DNA of 64,000 nt from Oscillospiraceae bacterium (GTDB lineage Bacteria > Bacillota > Clostridia > Oscillospirales > UBA929). Shown here piece after piece: positions 8,900-17,295 of the stretch (positions are counted from its first letter, which is position 1; the number at the start of each line of letters is the position of its first letter). The notes below the pieces were generated by a model. It did not search any database and was not told where the DNA came from. It was given only the letters and a program-made list of their open reading frames with translations. The DNA lies in the NCBI GenBank assembly GCA_031265355.1, contig JAISCT010000042.1:1-64000 (forward strand), written 5' to 3'. The position numbers and the translations under genes were made by a program.

Positions 8900-8982
8900 A
8901 CCAGAGAAAAGGATGGGTAAAGCCGCAAAGAATATCGACCGTAAATCACGCGCTGTTTGATTTGAAAGGAGGATGACCCACT

Positions 8983-10461
8983 GTGACACAGGTGCAAATT
9001 ACCGCTTTCATCATCATCGTGTTATACATGGTGGCTACTGTTTGTCTGGGGCTTATTATTTCAAAACGAAAGCAGTCCAAATCGGCCAGTCAAAGCAATG
9101 AAGACTTTTTGATGGCCAGCAAATCGCTCGGTCCGTTTGTGTTGGCAGGCACCTTATTTGCGGCAAATACCGGCGGCGCGAGTACCACAGGCATCGCGAC
9201 CAACGTATTCAGCTACGGGCTCTCCAGCTGCTGGTATGTAATCGCGGCTGGCATCGGGTTTGTACTGGTCTCTTTTATCGCACCGTATTTCCGCAGATCA
9301 CGGGCAAGCACAGTGCCGGAGATTATCAGCAAACGCTATGGCAAGGCATCACATATTTTCACTGCTTTTACCTCGATCACCGCCCTGTTCATGGCGACGG
9401 GAGCACAGATTATCGCAACCGCTTCTATCATCAACGTGGTGACCGGCATCTCGTTTAATATCGCGGCGGTAATCACCACAATTGTCGTCATCATTTATAC
9501 AATGATCGGCGGTTTCAAATCCGTGACCGCGGCCAATATGATGCATGTAATTTTTATCACAGTCGGTATGACCATCGCGATGTTGATCATGGTGGGCAAC
9601 AGTGAAGTCGGAGGATTCTCCGTCTTATTTGACCGAGCGCGCGCGCTCCTCGGGGACAGCGGGCAACCGATGGACCTTTTAAGCCTGACCAAGATTGGTC
9701 TCCCGACGATTATCGGCTATATCGTGATGTATTTTATGACGTTCCCGACCGGACAGGAGATCGTGCAGACTTATTGCTCCGCCAAAGATGGAAAATCCGC
9801 AAAAGTCGGCTCTTTGATGGCAGGCATTATATCCGCCGCTTATGCGATTGTCCCGGCCCTGATTGGCTTGATCGCTTACGTCTGCATTGATGGATATGCC
9901 GCGGGTGGAGCACAGAAGAACGCGCTCGCGGAGGCGACGATTCAGTTTGCGCCGGCTGTTGTGGCAGGCATTGTCCTGGCGGCCATCGTGGCGGCCACAA
10001 TGAGCAGCGCCTCCGGCAATATGATAGGAACTGCGACGATGTTCACCAATGACGTCTATCGTCCCTATATCAATCACGGTATCGCGGACGACGCCAAAGA
10101 GGTGCAGATTTCCCGTATCACTATGGTGATTGTCGGGCTGGTCGGGCTTGGAATTTCTTTGGTCGCACAAAACATTATCAGCGTCATGATGGGTGCATTT
10201 GCACTTCGAAGTGCAGGCCCGTTTGCAGCATTTATCTGCGGCCTGTTCTATAGGAAAGTCACAAAACTTGGCGGATTTGTGTCAATTGTGGCGGGTACGA
10301 TTGTGGCGGCAATCTGGATTTACTTCTTCAATACACCATGGGGTCTGAGTGCCATGGTGCCGGGTGGCATCGTAGCCTTCATTCTAATCTTCGCGGTGTC
10401 CGCATGGGATCGCGGCCGCGGCACACAGCCGGCTCCGGAGATTGCCTTTGAGGCGGAATAG
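8983..10461 (+). CDS. Sodium:solute symporter family transporter
   Basis: A 492-residue integral membrane protein with about 13 hydrophobic helices and SSS-family blocks: GPFVLAGTLFAANTGGASTTG near residues 45-65 and the sodium-site region VAATMSSASGNMIG near 337-350. The start is GTG with AAAGGAGG eleven bases upstream; an ATG between them is out of frame. Position inside the diaminopropionate operon suggests it imports the operon's substrate, an amino acid, an N-acyl amino acid or a small peptide, using the Na+ gradient. The exact substrate cannot be read from sequence. Confidence 0.88.
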   Translation: MTQVQITAFIIIVLYMVATVCLGLIISKRKQSKSASQSNEDFLMASKSLGPFVLAGTLFAANTGGASTTGIATNVFSYGLSSCWYVIAAGIGFVLVSFIAPYFRRSRASTVPEIISKRYGKASHIFTAFTSITALFMATGAQIIATASIINVVTGISFNIAAVITTIVVIIYTMIGGFKSVTAANMMHVIFITVGMTIAMLIMVGNSEVGGFSVLFDRARALLGDSGQPMDLLSLTKIGLPTIIGYIVMYFMTFPTGQEIVQTYCSAKDGKSAKVGSLMAGIISAAYAIVPALIGLIAYVCIDGYAAGGAQKNALAEATIQFAPAVVAGIVLAAIVAATMSSASGNMIGTATMFTNDVYRPYINHGIADDAKEVQISRITMVIVGLVGLGISLVAQNIISVMMGAFALRSAGPFAAFICGLFYRKVTKLGGFVSIVAGTIVAAIWIYFFNTPWGLSAMVPGGIVAFILIFAVSAWDRGRGTQPAPEIAFEAE

Positions 10462-10473
10462 GAGAAATACACC

Positions 10474-12066
10474 ATGAAAACCATGAAAAAAATCATCACA
10501 GGCGGCACCATCATAGATGGCAGCGGCCGCGCCGGATATCGGACCAATCTTCTGACGGAAGACGACAAAATTGTAAAAATAGGTGATATTTCGCCAGCGG
10601 AAGATGCGCAAATCATTGACGCCTCCGGGCTGATTGTGGCGCCCGGCTTTATCGACACGCACAGTCACAGTGATTTAAAGGTCTTGCTTGAGCCAGAGGT
10701 CCTGCCGAAAGTGATGCAAGGAATTACCACGGAGGTATTGGGCCAGGACGGCATCTCCCTGGCGCCGCTGCCAGAACAGTACATCAGCCCGTGGCGCAAG
10801 AATCTGGCGGGCTTAGATGGTGATTCTGACGACATCGATTGGCACTTTAAAGATACCGCCGGATATCTAAAGCTGTTGGCATCCGCGCGGCCCGGTTTGA
10901 ATGAATGTTACCTCGTACCACATGGCAACATCCGCATGGAAGCGATGGGGCTGGAGAACCGTCAACCGACGCGGGAAGAAATCGAAAAAATGAAACGCAT
11001 CACACGCCGCGAGATGGAAGCAGGCGCCATTGGCGTATCAACCGGGCTGATTTACATGCCGTGCGCGTATGCACAGATCGAAGAAGTCATTGAAATCTGC
11101 AAAACCGCTGCGGAATATGACGGTATTTTTGTCATCCATCAGCGCAGTGAGGCAGATACAATTCTGGATTCCATGAAAGAGGTAATTCGCATCGGCAAGG
11201 AATCCGGCATCCGGATTCACTACTCACACTTCAAAGTCTGCGGCAAGAAAAATTGGGGTCGAATTGATCACGTGCTGGCATTGCTTGAAGAGGCTGAAAA
11301 GGAAGGGATTCAGGTCAGTTTTGACCAGTATCCGTATGTCGCCGGCAGCACCATGCTTGGTGTCATCCTGCCCCCCTGGGTGCACGACGGCGGTACCGAT
11401 CAAGTGCTGAAACGTTTGGCGGACTATGCGCTTCGAGAGAAAATGATTGCGGACATTGAGAGAGGCATTCCAGGATGGGACAACTTTGTAGAGTTTGCTG
11501 GATTGGACCAAATTTTTGTCACCAGCGTCAAAAACAAAAGGAATGAGGACGCCATTGGCCTGAACTTGATTCAACTGGGCAAGTTGCGCAAAAAAGACCC
11601 TTATCAAGCCACCTTCGATCTGCTTTTAGAGGAAGAAAATGCCGTTGGCATGGTGGACTTTTACGGCAAAGAAGCGCATGTACAATGTTTCATGAAACGC
11701 CCGGAAATGAATGTATGTACGGATGGATTGCTCGGCGGAAAGCCGCATCCGCGTGTCTATGGCGCATTCCCGCGTGTCCTTGGGAAATATGTTCGTGAGG
11801 ACAAAGCACTCACCTTGCCTGAGGCCATCTATAAAATGACAAAGAAACCGGCTGAAACCTTCCGCATTGTAAAGAGAGGCCAACTTCGCGAGGGATATTA
11901 CGCGGACATTACAGTTTTCAATCCGGACACCGTCATAGACAAAGGGACCTTTACCGATCCGGTACAATATCCGGAAGGAATCGAATACGTACTCGTCAAC
12001 GGTGCGCTGGTTATCGAGCACGGGCAGCATACCGGCAACCGTCCGGGCAGGGTGTTTCGCAAATAA
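10474..12066 (+). CDS. D-aminoacylase-like amidohydrolase
   Basis: A 530-residue amidohydrolase-superfamily enzyme resembling N-acyl-D-amino-acid deacylases. The metal motif is FIDTHSHSD (H63, H65), and further ligands are likely in HQRSEAD and HYSHFKVCG. The family's frequent metal-bridging Cys (as in NCG) is replaced here by QDG, a variant that may alter metal binding. The C-terminal beta-sandwich returns at LREGYYADITVFNPD. It starts 12 bases after the symporter gene. It would release a free amino acid from an imported N-acyl or D-amino-acid derivative; a dihydroorotase/hydantoinase-like activity is an alternative. Confidence 0.85.
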   Translation: MKTMKKIITGGTIIDGSGRAGYRTNLLTEDDKIVKIGDISPAEDAQIIDASGLIVAPGFIDTHSHSDLKVLLEPEVLPKVMQGITTEVLGQDGISLAPLPEQYISPWRKNLAGLDGDSDDIDWHFKDTAGYLKLLASARPGLNECYLVPHGNIRMEAMGLENRQPTREEIEKMKRITRREMEAGAIGVSTGLIYMPCAYAQIEEVIEICKTAAEYDGIFVIHQRSEADTILDSMKEVIRIGKESGIRIHYSHFKVCGKKNWGRIDHVLALLEEAEKEGIQVSFDQYPYVAGSTMLGVILPPWVHDGGTDQVLKRLADYALREKMIADIERGIPGWDNFVEFAGLDQIFVTSVKNKRNEDAIGLNLIQLGKLRKKDPYQATFDLLLEEENAVGMVDFYGKEAHVQCFMKRPEMNVCTDGLLGGKPHPRVYGAFPRVLGKYVREDKALTLPEAIYKMTKKPAETFRIVKRGQLREGYYADITVFNPDTVIDKGTFTDPVQYPEGIEYVLVNGALVIEHGQHTGNRPGRVFRK

Positions 12067-12126
12067 AGCGAGAACACCGGCCGCTCGCCCAGCATCCTGC
12101 GGCACATGAAAGGAGTTTGAAACACG

Positions 12127-12495
12127 ATGAAAGAAATCGCAACCAAAAAAGCACCGGGGGCGATCGGCCCCTATTCGCAAGGGTTTATATCCAACAACAT
12201 GGTATTTACCTCCGGCCAGCTGCCGGTTCATCCGGAGACCGGCATGATACCGGAGGGCATTGCAGCACAAGCGGAACAGAGCTGTCAAAATGTCCGGGCC
12301 ATTTTAGAGGCCGCCCAAACGGATTGCACAAAAGTCGTCAAAACTACCTGTTTTCTGGCCAACATGGCTGATTTTGTGACGTTCAATGAAGTTTACGCCG
12401 GGTATTTCACCGCCAAACCGGCGCGCAGCTGCGTGGCGGTCCGAGAACTGCCGAAGGGCGCCCTCTGTGAGATTGAAGCCATCGCGGAGCTGTAA
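12127..12495 (+). CDS. ridA: RidA family enamine/imine deaminase
   Basis: A 122-residue RidA (YjgF) protein: GPYSQGFISNN and SGQLPV at the front, the catalytic Arg in KPARSCVAV, and CEIEAIAEL at the end. RidA hydrolyses reactive 2-aminoacrylate and related imines to keto acids and ammonia. That is the species released by the ammonia-lyase at the head of this operon, so it likely serves as a dedicated detoxifier. GAAAGGAG precedes the start by nine bases, and the gene ends just before a strong terminator. Confidence 0.93.
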   Translation: MKEIATKKAPGAIGPYSQGFISNNMVFTSGQLPVHPETGMIPEGIAAQAEQSCQNVRAILEAAQTDCTKVVKTTCFLANMADFVTFNEVYAGYFTAKPARSCVAVRELPKGALCEIEAIAEL

Positions 12496-12529
12496 CCAAG
12501 GTTTCTCTTTGGAACCCTCCAAATTCACG

Positions 12530-12582
12530 AAAAAGCAGGCGTGTATCTGTGAGCAATCGGACAGATATGCGCCTGCTTTTTT
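12530..12582 (+). terminator. Terminator of the diaminopropionate operon
   Basis: Long arms AAAAAGCAGGCG and CGCCTGCTTTTT, with an inner TATCTGT/ACAGATA stem, end in TTTTTT at 12577-12582. It lies 35 bases after ridA. Confidence 0.9.
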
Positions 12583-12632
12583 GTGGCATCCAACGAAAAA
12601 TCCGAACGCGGCGTGTATCTTTCAAAAATCAC

Positions 12633-12661
12633 TTGATATTATGTCGGTTATCCGTTATAAT
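12633..12661 (+). promoter_or_regulatory. Sigma-A promoter of the XRE-nucleotidyltransferase pair
   Basis: TTGATA (12633-12638) and TATAAT (12656-12661) with a 17-base spacer. The start codon is at 12682, so the leader is very short, as is common for autoregulated toxin-antitoxin operons. Confidence 0.75.
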
Positions 12662-12681
12662 GGATGATGAGGTGAACCACA

Positions 12682-13251
12682 ATGAACATTAACACGCTGA
12701 TTGCCCATAAGGGCGTTACGAAATACAGGGTCGCCAAACAAGCGGGCATACCGCAGACCACGATGACCGACATCTGCTCCGGCAAGGCGCGGATTGAGAA
12801 TTGCTCCGGCGAAACGATATACAAGCTCGCGAAAACGCTTGATGTTTCAATGGAAATCCTTGTCGCGGACGCGATGGAATACCGCCCCACCTTCGAGACA
12901 TTTAAGAGTAACGTCTGTCATCTCGTAAAAGATATGGGCGACATTGAGTTTCTGATTGACACGCTCGAATCGGGCAGAATCCGCGAACTATGGGATAAGA
13001 AATGGTACGCCGAAAGCCTGTATCTGCTTGCTATGACGGACTATTTAAGCCGCGAAAACGATTTGCCGCCTTGCGCGGACTATAACGATTTGCGGCGGGC
13101 AAAGCTCACTGAGATAATATACCCGGCGGGCGTTTTGACGTTGTGCGCGGCGACGGGCGGCGACGCTTGGAAGGAACGCAGCCGCGCCGAGGCTATACCG
13201 GAATTTTTGCGCCACAACATTGTGGAAGCGGAGGTGCGGAATGTCGTCTGA
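12682..13251 (+). CDS. XRE-type HTH protein, likely antitoxin partner
   Basis: A 189-residue protein. Residues 1-60 form an XRE/Cro helix-turn-helix (YRVAKQAGIPQTTMTDICSG). The C-terminal part (about 70-189) is of a type I do not recognise by name; it has the block DTLESGRIRELWDKKWYAESLYLLAMTDYL. The stop codon overlaps the start of the nucleotidyltransferase gene by 11 bases, a coupling typical of two-gene modules. By analogy with AbiE-like type IV systems, where a DNA-binding antitoxin precedes a nucleotidyltransferase toxin, this would be the antitoxin and autoregulator. That assignment is inference from order and overlap. Confidence 0.7.
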   Translation: MNINTLIAHKGVTKYRVAKQAGIPQTTMTDICSGKARIENCSGETIYKLAKTLDVSMEILVADAMEYRPTFETFKSNVCHLVKDMGDIEFLIDTLESGRIRELWDKKWYAESLYLLAMTDYLSRENDLPPCADYNDLRRAKLTEIIYPAGVLTLCAATGGDAWKERSRAEAIPEFLRHNIVEAEVRNVV

Positions 13252-13990
13252 AAAGCCTATAACCCGCGAAAATCTGAACGAGTATTTGAAAGCTCTCGCG
13301 AAAGAGTTCCGCAAACTGAACGGCGTGGAAACGCCCGCCGAGATTATCTTAATCGGCGGCGCGGCGGTACTTGCCAACTACGGCTTCCGCGAAACGACCT
13401 ATGACATCGACGCGATTATCCACGCTTCAAGCGCGATGAAAGACGCAATCAACCATATCGGCGATAGATTCGGGCTGCCGCATGGCTGGTTCAACGCGGA
13501 CTTTCAGCGTACCGCGTCATACTCCGATAGGTTGCACGAGGTTTCAGTCTACTACAAAACGTACTCAAACGTCCTGCAAATCCGCACGGTCGCCGCCGAA
13601 TACCTGATTGCGATGAAGCTGATTAGCGGGCGGGCGTATAAAAACGACTTGTCCGACGTGGCGGGGATTTTACTCGAACATCAGCGACGCGGCGAACCGA
13701 TTGAGCGGACGGCGATTGACACGGCGGTTAAAAAGCTGTACGGCGAGGTTACTTTGCCTGAAACGTCAACGGAACTGCTGGACGCGGCTTTTACGAGCGG
13801 CGATTACGAAAAGCTGTACCGTGAGAGCCGAGAGAGCGAAAAACTCTCAAAGGAGATTTTGGTCGAGTTTGAGCGGGATTATCCAAACACGCTTAAAGGC
13901 GAGAATATAGACGACATTATCGAGCAGGCGAAGCGGAAACGCGCCGCCGCACAGGTGCAAATATGCGCTTCTAACGGTAAAAAACAATAG
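13241..13990 (+). CDS. DUF6036/AbiEii-like nucleotidyltransferase
   Basis: A 249-residue protein with a minimal nucleotidyltransferase signature: the Gly-rich IGGAAVLANYG, then TTYDIDAII carrying the paired metal aspartates. LIAMKLISGRAYKNDLSDVAGIL is the helical block typical of DUF6036/AbiEii toxins. The C-terminal tail is Lys/Arg/Glu-rich. The start at 13241 has GGAGG seven bases upstream, inside the end of the XRE gene. Such enzymes may modify tRNA or other targets to arrest growth. Codon choice and base composition look less GC-biased than the neighbours, suggesting acquisition. The activity is not proven by sequence. Confidence 0.75.
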   Translation: MSSEKPITRENLNEYLKALAKEFRKLNGVETPAEIILIGGAAVLANYGFRETTYDIDAIIHASSAMKDAINHIGDRFGLPHGWFNADFQRTASYSDRLHEVSVYYKTYSNVLQIRTVAAEYLIAMKLISGRAYKNDLSDVAGILLEHQRRGEPIERTAIDTAVKKLYGEVTLPETSTELLDAAFTSGDYEKLYRESRESEKLSKEILVEFERDYPNTLKGENIDDIIEQAKRKRAAAQVQICASNGKKQ

Positions 13991-14033
13991 AGCAAAACAA
14001 AGGGGAGCAACTCTGAAACTGCCCCCTTATGCC

Positions 14034-14066
14034 AAAAACCTCGCAACGGCGGGGCTTTTGCGAGGT
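14034..14066 (-). terminator. Terminator after the tRNA pair
   Basis: Arms ACCTCGCAA (14038-14046) and TTGCGAGGT (14058-14066); reading the minus strand, the hairpin is followed by TTTTT (complement of 14034-14038). It lies 30 bases beyond the tRNA-Arg 3' end. Confidence 0.8.
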
Positions 14067-14095
14067 CGCTTTGTAGCAAAGCAGACCTACGGAAA

Positions 14096-14172
<77 letters not shown>

Positions 14173-14294
14173 CTATGAACAAGACAACAAAGACGCCCCG
14201 GCAACAGCCGGAGCGAACGGGCGCCAGCCGCCTACGGACGCTCGGCGGGAAAGAAACGTGTCAAACGTAGCGTAGAATTTGCTCGGCGGACCCT

Positions 14295-14368
14295 TGGAGC
14301 GGGTGATGGGAATCGAACCCACACGACCAGCTTGGAAGGCTGGGATTCTGCCATTGAACTACACCCGC
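14295..14368 (-). tRNA. tRNA-Gly (anticodon UCC)
   Basis: On the minus strand a 74-base cloverleaf: acceptor GCGGGTG/CACCCGC, anticodon stem CCAGC/GCTGG with loop CTTCCAA, T loop GGTTCGATT, discriminator T and an encoded CCA. It is transcribed upstream of tRNA-Arg, probably as one transcript. Confidence 0.95.
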
Positions 14369-14399
14369 ACGACAAAACCAATTTTGGTTCAAGTGTCAA

Positions 14400-14589
14400 A
14401 AGCCTCGCCCGCCGCTGGCCGGCGATTTATTCCGCCATATTTCACAAAAAGCCTCGCGAATACACCCAGTATTCGCTTTTCACCCCACCGAGCAGACTCG
14501 GTGGGGACCCCGAGCGTTTTTTGTTGCATCTGCCGAAAAAATCGGCTCGGCCTTCGGCAGACGCACTTCTGACACCTGAACCAGTTTTT
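14400..14589 (-). repeat. Hairpin-rich tRNA leader with a dispersed-repeat element
   Basis: Between the tRNA promoter and tRNA-Gly, about 220 bases hold several perfect hairpins: GCGAATAC/GTATTCGC (14456-14476), CCCCACCGAG/CTCGGTGGGG (14483-14506) and a TCTGCCGA/TCGGCAGA pair near 14527-14563. The GAATAC-loop-GTATTC core recurs at 37285-37301 and in altered form at 35851-35874, so this looks like a copy of a dispersed repeat. No ORF is convincing. Confidence 0.55.
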
Positions 14590-14619
14590 ATTGTAGCACG
14601 CAAACAAACCGGCTGTCAA
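14590..14619 (-). promoter_or_regulatory. Sigma-A promoter of the tRNA-Gly/tRNA-Arg transcript
   Basis: On the minus strand TTGACA (14619-14614), 18-base spacer, TACAAT (14595-14590). It lies only 35 bases past the PBP2 stop codon, so the tRNAs have their own start despite following the cell-shape genes. Confidence 0.75.
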
Positions 14620-14653
14620 GAGGGCAGTCCGGGCGGCCCGGGGCACGCGCCGC

Positions 14654-16714
14654 TCAGCCGCGCAGCGCGTTTTGTCCGGGGACGGAGTCCATCTCGTCCT
14701 GGCCGTTCAAATAGGCGTCAAATATGTCCCGGGCAATCGGCGCCACGCGCGCGCCGCCGCCGCCGCGCTCCACGACGACCGCCACGGCGATCTCCGGCGT
14801 GTCAAAAGGCGCGTAGGCCACAAAGACGCCGTTGTCCGGGCTGCCGTCCGCCTTCTTCTGCGCCGACCCCGTCTTGGCGCCCACCGGGATCCGGTAACTC
14901 GCAAAGGTGCCCGCCGCCGTGCCGCCCGGCTGCGTCACCAGACGCATCCCCTCGTGGACGGCATTTAGTGTCTCCGGCTTTAAATCCATGCGCGCCGCCA
15001 CCTCCACCGGCGTGTCGTAGAGCGTCTCGTCGTAGTCGTAAGACTTGACGGTGCCAAGCAGGTGAGGCCGGTAGCGCACGCCGTCGCTTGCGATCGTGGC
15101 CGTGTAGCTGGCAAGCTGGAGCGGGGTGAACTGGTTGTACGACTGCCCAATGGCTGCCTGCAGCACGTCGCCGCCGTTCCAAGGGATCCCCTGCTGGGCG
15201 CAGTAGGCCGGTCCGGCCAGGCTCCCGGCGCGCTCTCCGGGTAACTCAATGCCCGTGAGCTCGCCAAAACCGAGCTCACGCGCGTAGCGGTTCATCGTCT
15301 CGATTCCGGTCAGCCAACCGACGTCGTAGAAGAAATAGTTGCAGGACACCTGCAACGCGCGCGACACATTGACGCTCCCGTGCCCGCCGCTGCACCTGGG
15401 CGTGTAACTGGGCGCGAAGCGCATATAGCGGCCCCTGTCCAAGATCTGCGTGCGGGGCGTGATCGCACCCGTCTCCAGCGCCGCGATGGACACCGCCATC
15501 TTAAATGTGGAACCCGGCTCGTAGGTGCCGGCCAGAGCCCGGTTGACCATCGGCCGCATCGGGTCTTCCAACAGCGCCGCATAATCGCTTTGAAAGTTCG
15601 TGAGATGGAACGTCGGATAAGACGTCATCGCCAGCACCTCGCCGGTGGGCACGGCGATGACCACGGCGGCGCCGGCACCGGCCAGTTCCTCTTCGGCCAG
15701 CCCCTCCCGCTCGCCCCGCTCGCGCAGGGCCGCGATGCCCGACGCCAGGGCATACTCCACCTGCTCCTGGAACCGGATGTCGATCGTGAGCATACAGTTT
15801 TTCCCAGGTTCCGGCGGCCGGGCACTGATGATATTCGTCACCTTGCCGGAGGCGGTGGTCTCTTCTTCCCGCACCCCGTCCGTGCCCCGCAGCCATTCCT
15901 CAAGCGCGCGTTCCAGTCCGTCCAGCCCCACAATCTCATCGGCGGCGTATCCGCGCGCCTCGTAGTCATCCGCCTCCTTCTCCGGGATCTGACCCACCCG
16001 TCCCAGCAGATGCGCGGCAAACTCCGTACGGTACTCCCGAATGGGGACGGTGTCGATTGTGACGCCGGAGAGCCCCTGTTCGCGGATCTTCCCCACGAGG
16101 GTGATGTCCACATCGTCCGCAAAGCGATAGGGCGGGATGTACCGGTACGGTTCCATGCCGAACAGCGCCCGCAGATCGAGCTCGTAGCGGATGCCCACAA
16201 TGCGCAGCGCTTCGGTGTCGGAGAAGCGGTCGTCCACCGCGTACTCCTCCCGCAACTGCGTCATCAGCGCCTCGGCGTCAGACGGCTCCCAACTTTTGCG
16301 CCGAAGGAACTCTTCGAGTCGGTCGCTGTCCTGCTCCGTCAGGGAAGCGCGGTAGACAAAGGGCGGACCGACGACCGGGAACGTGTCGGTGTATGCCGTC
16401 TGCGTCTCGTCCATCAGCGCCACCAGCCGGTCCAATGTCCCGGCGGGGTCGGCGGCCTGCGTGAGTCGGTTTAGGTCAAGGCGCACGGAATAACTCAGTC
16501 GGTTGACCACCAGCGGACGGCCGTAGCGGTCGAGGATCTCTCCGCGGGCCGCCGGCAGCACCACCGTCCGTCTAAGCCGGCGCTCCGCCTCGCGCAGGTT
16601 GTCGGCCCCGTGCGTGATCTGCAGGTTGTACAGCCGGGCCGCGGCGCCCAGCAGAAATACCCCGAGCAGCAGCATAAGGAGCGCGATGCGGAAGAAAAAC
16701 TTGGCTCTTTTCAT
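14654..16714 (-). CDS. mrdA: Penicillin-binding protein 2 (elongation transpeptidase)
   Basis: A 686-residue class B penicillin-binding protein. One N-terminal transmembrane helix (about 8-28), a dimerisation domain with RGEILDRYGRPL, and a transpeptidase domain with all three motifs: S402-T-F-K, S457-C-N and K614-T-G-S. It crosslinks peptidoglycan in the elongation machinery. It follows mreD with a four-base ATGA overlap and ends the maf-mreC-mreD-mrdA run. Its partner RodA and MreB are not in the window. A role in spore cortex (SpoVD-like) is less likely because there is no PASTA domain and the context is mreCD. Confidence 0.93.
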   Translation of the reverse strand: MKRAKFFFRIALLMLLLGVFLLGAAARLYNLQITHGADNLREAERRLRRTVVLPAARGEILDRYGRPLVVNRLSYSVRLDLNRLTQAADPAGTLDRLVALMDETQTAYTDTFPVVGPPFVYRASLTEQDSDRLEEFLRRKSWEPSDAEALMTQLREEYAVDDRFSDTEALRIVGIRYELDLRALFGMEPYRYIPPYRFADDVDITLVGKIREQGLSGVTIDTVPIREYRTEFAAHLLGRVGQIPEKEADDYEARGYAADEIVGLDGLERALEEWLRGTDGVREEETTASGKVTNIISARPPEPGKNCMLTIDIRFQEQVEYALASGIAALRERGEREGLAEEELAGAGAAVVIAVPTGEVLAMTSYPTFHLTNFQSDYAALLEDPMRPMVNRALAGTYEPGSTFKMAVSIAALETGAITPRTQILDRGRYMRFAPSYTPRCSGGHGSVNVSRALQVSCNYFFYDVGWLTGIETMNRYARELGFGELTGIELPGERAGSLAGPAYCAQQGIPWNGGDVLQAAIGQSYNQFTPLQLASYTATIASDGVRYRPHLLGTVKSYDYDETLYDTPVEVAARMDLKPETLNAVHEGMRLVTQPGGTAAGTFASYRIPVGAKTGSAQKKADGSPDNGVFVAYAPFDTPEIAVAVVVERGGGGARVAPIARDIFDAYLNGQDEMDSVPGQNALRG

Positions 16715-17241
16715 GACGATTCTCCTGTCGGTTCATTGCCGAATCGGCGGGCAATGCCCCTCAGCGGCGCATACACCGCGGGTACGCACAGCGCCGTGAG
16801 CGCGACCTCCGGCGCGGCTACAAGGACCAGGTTGTACAAATCCGCCCGGCCCGGAACAAGGTAGAGGACCGTAAAGAACACCACGTCAAAGGCCGCCAGC
16901 GTCACAAGAGAACAGAGAAAGCCCGTGAGAAAATTTTTTCGAAAGAGCTTCTCCGTCACATGGCCGACCCCCGCGCCGAGGAGCAGGAACAAAATCGCGT
17001 GCACGGCCGGAACGGGCGGGATGACGGCGTCGCACCAGAGCCCGGCCAAAAATCCGTAGACGGCGCCCGCCTCCCGCCCCTCCAGCATCGCCACAATCGC
17101 GATCACCGCGGGGAGGATATTGGGGCTCACACCCCACACGCGCACACGGACTAGCGCGCCTGTCTGCAAGAGCAGAAAGATCAAAAAGGCCAGCGCATAT
17201 ACAACCCACTTGACGATGCCCCGATATCGCAACCCAGCCAC
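16711..17241 (-). CDS. mreD: Rod-shape determining membrane protein MreD
   Basis: A 176-residue protein with about five transmembrane helices and the typical pattern of an N-terminal helix followed by SPNILPAVIAIVAMLEG and YGFLAGLWCDA. It sits between mreC and mrdA and overlaps the latter by four bases. MreD links MreC to the PBP2/RodA elongation complex in the membrane. Confidence 0.92.
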   Translation of the reverse strand: MAGLRYRGIVKWVVYALAFLIFLLLQTGALVRVRVWGVSPNILPAVIAIVAMLEGREAGAVYGFLAGLWCDAVIPPVPAVHAILFLLLGAGVGHVTEKLFRKNFLTGFLCSLVTLAAFDVVFFTVLYLVPGRADLYNLVLVAAPEVALTALCVPAVYAPLRGIARRFGNEPTGESS

Positions 17242-17295
17242 CCTCCCGGCCGGCCCGCGCAGACGGGCCTGTCCGTTCCTTCGCCGCGCGGGGCG

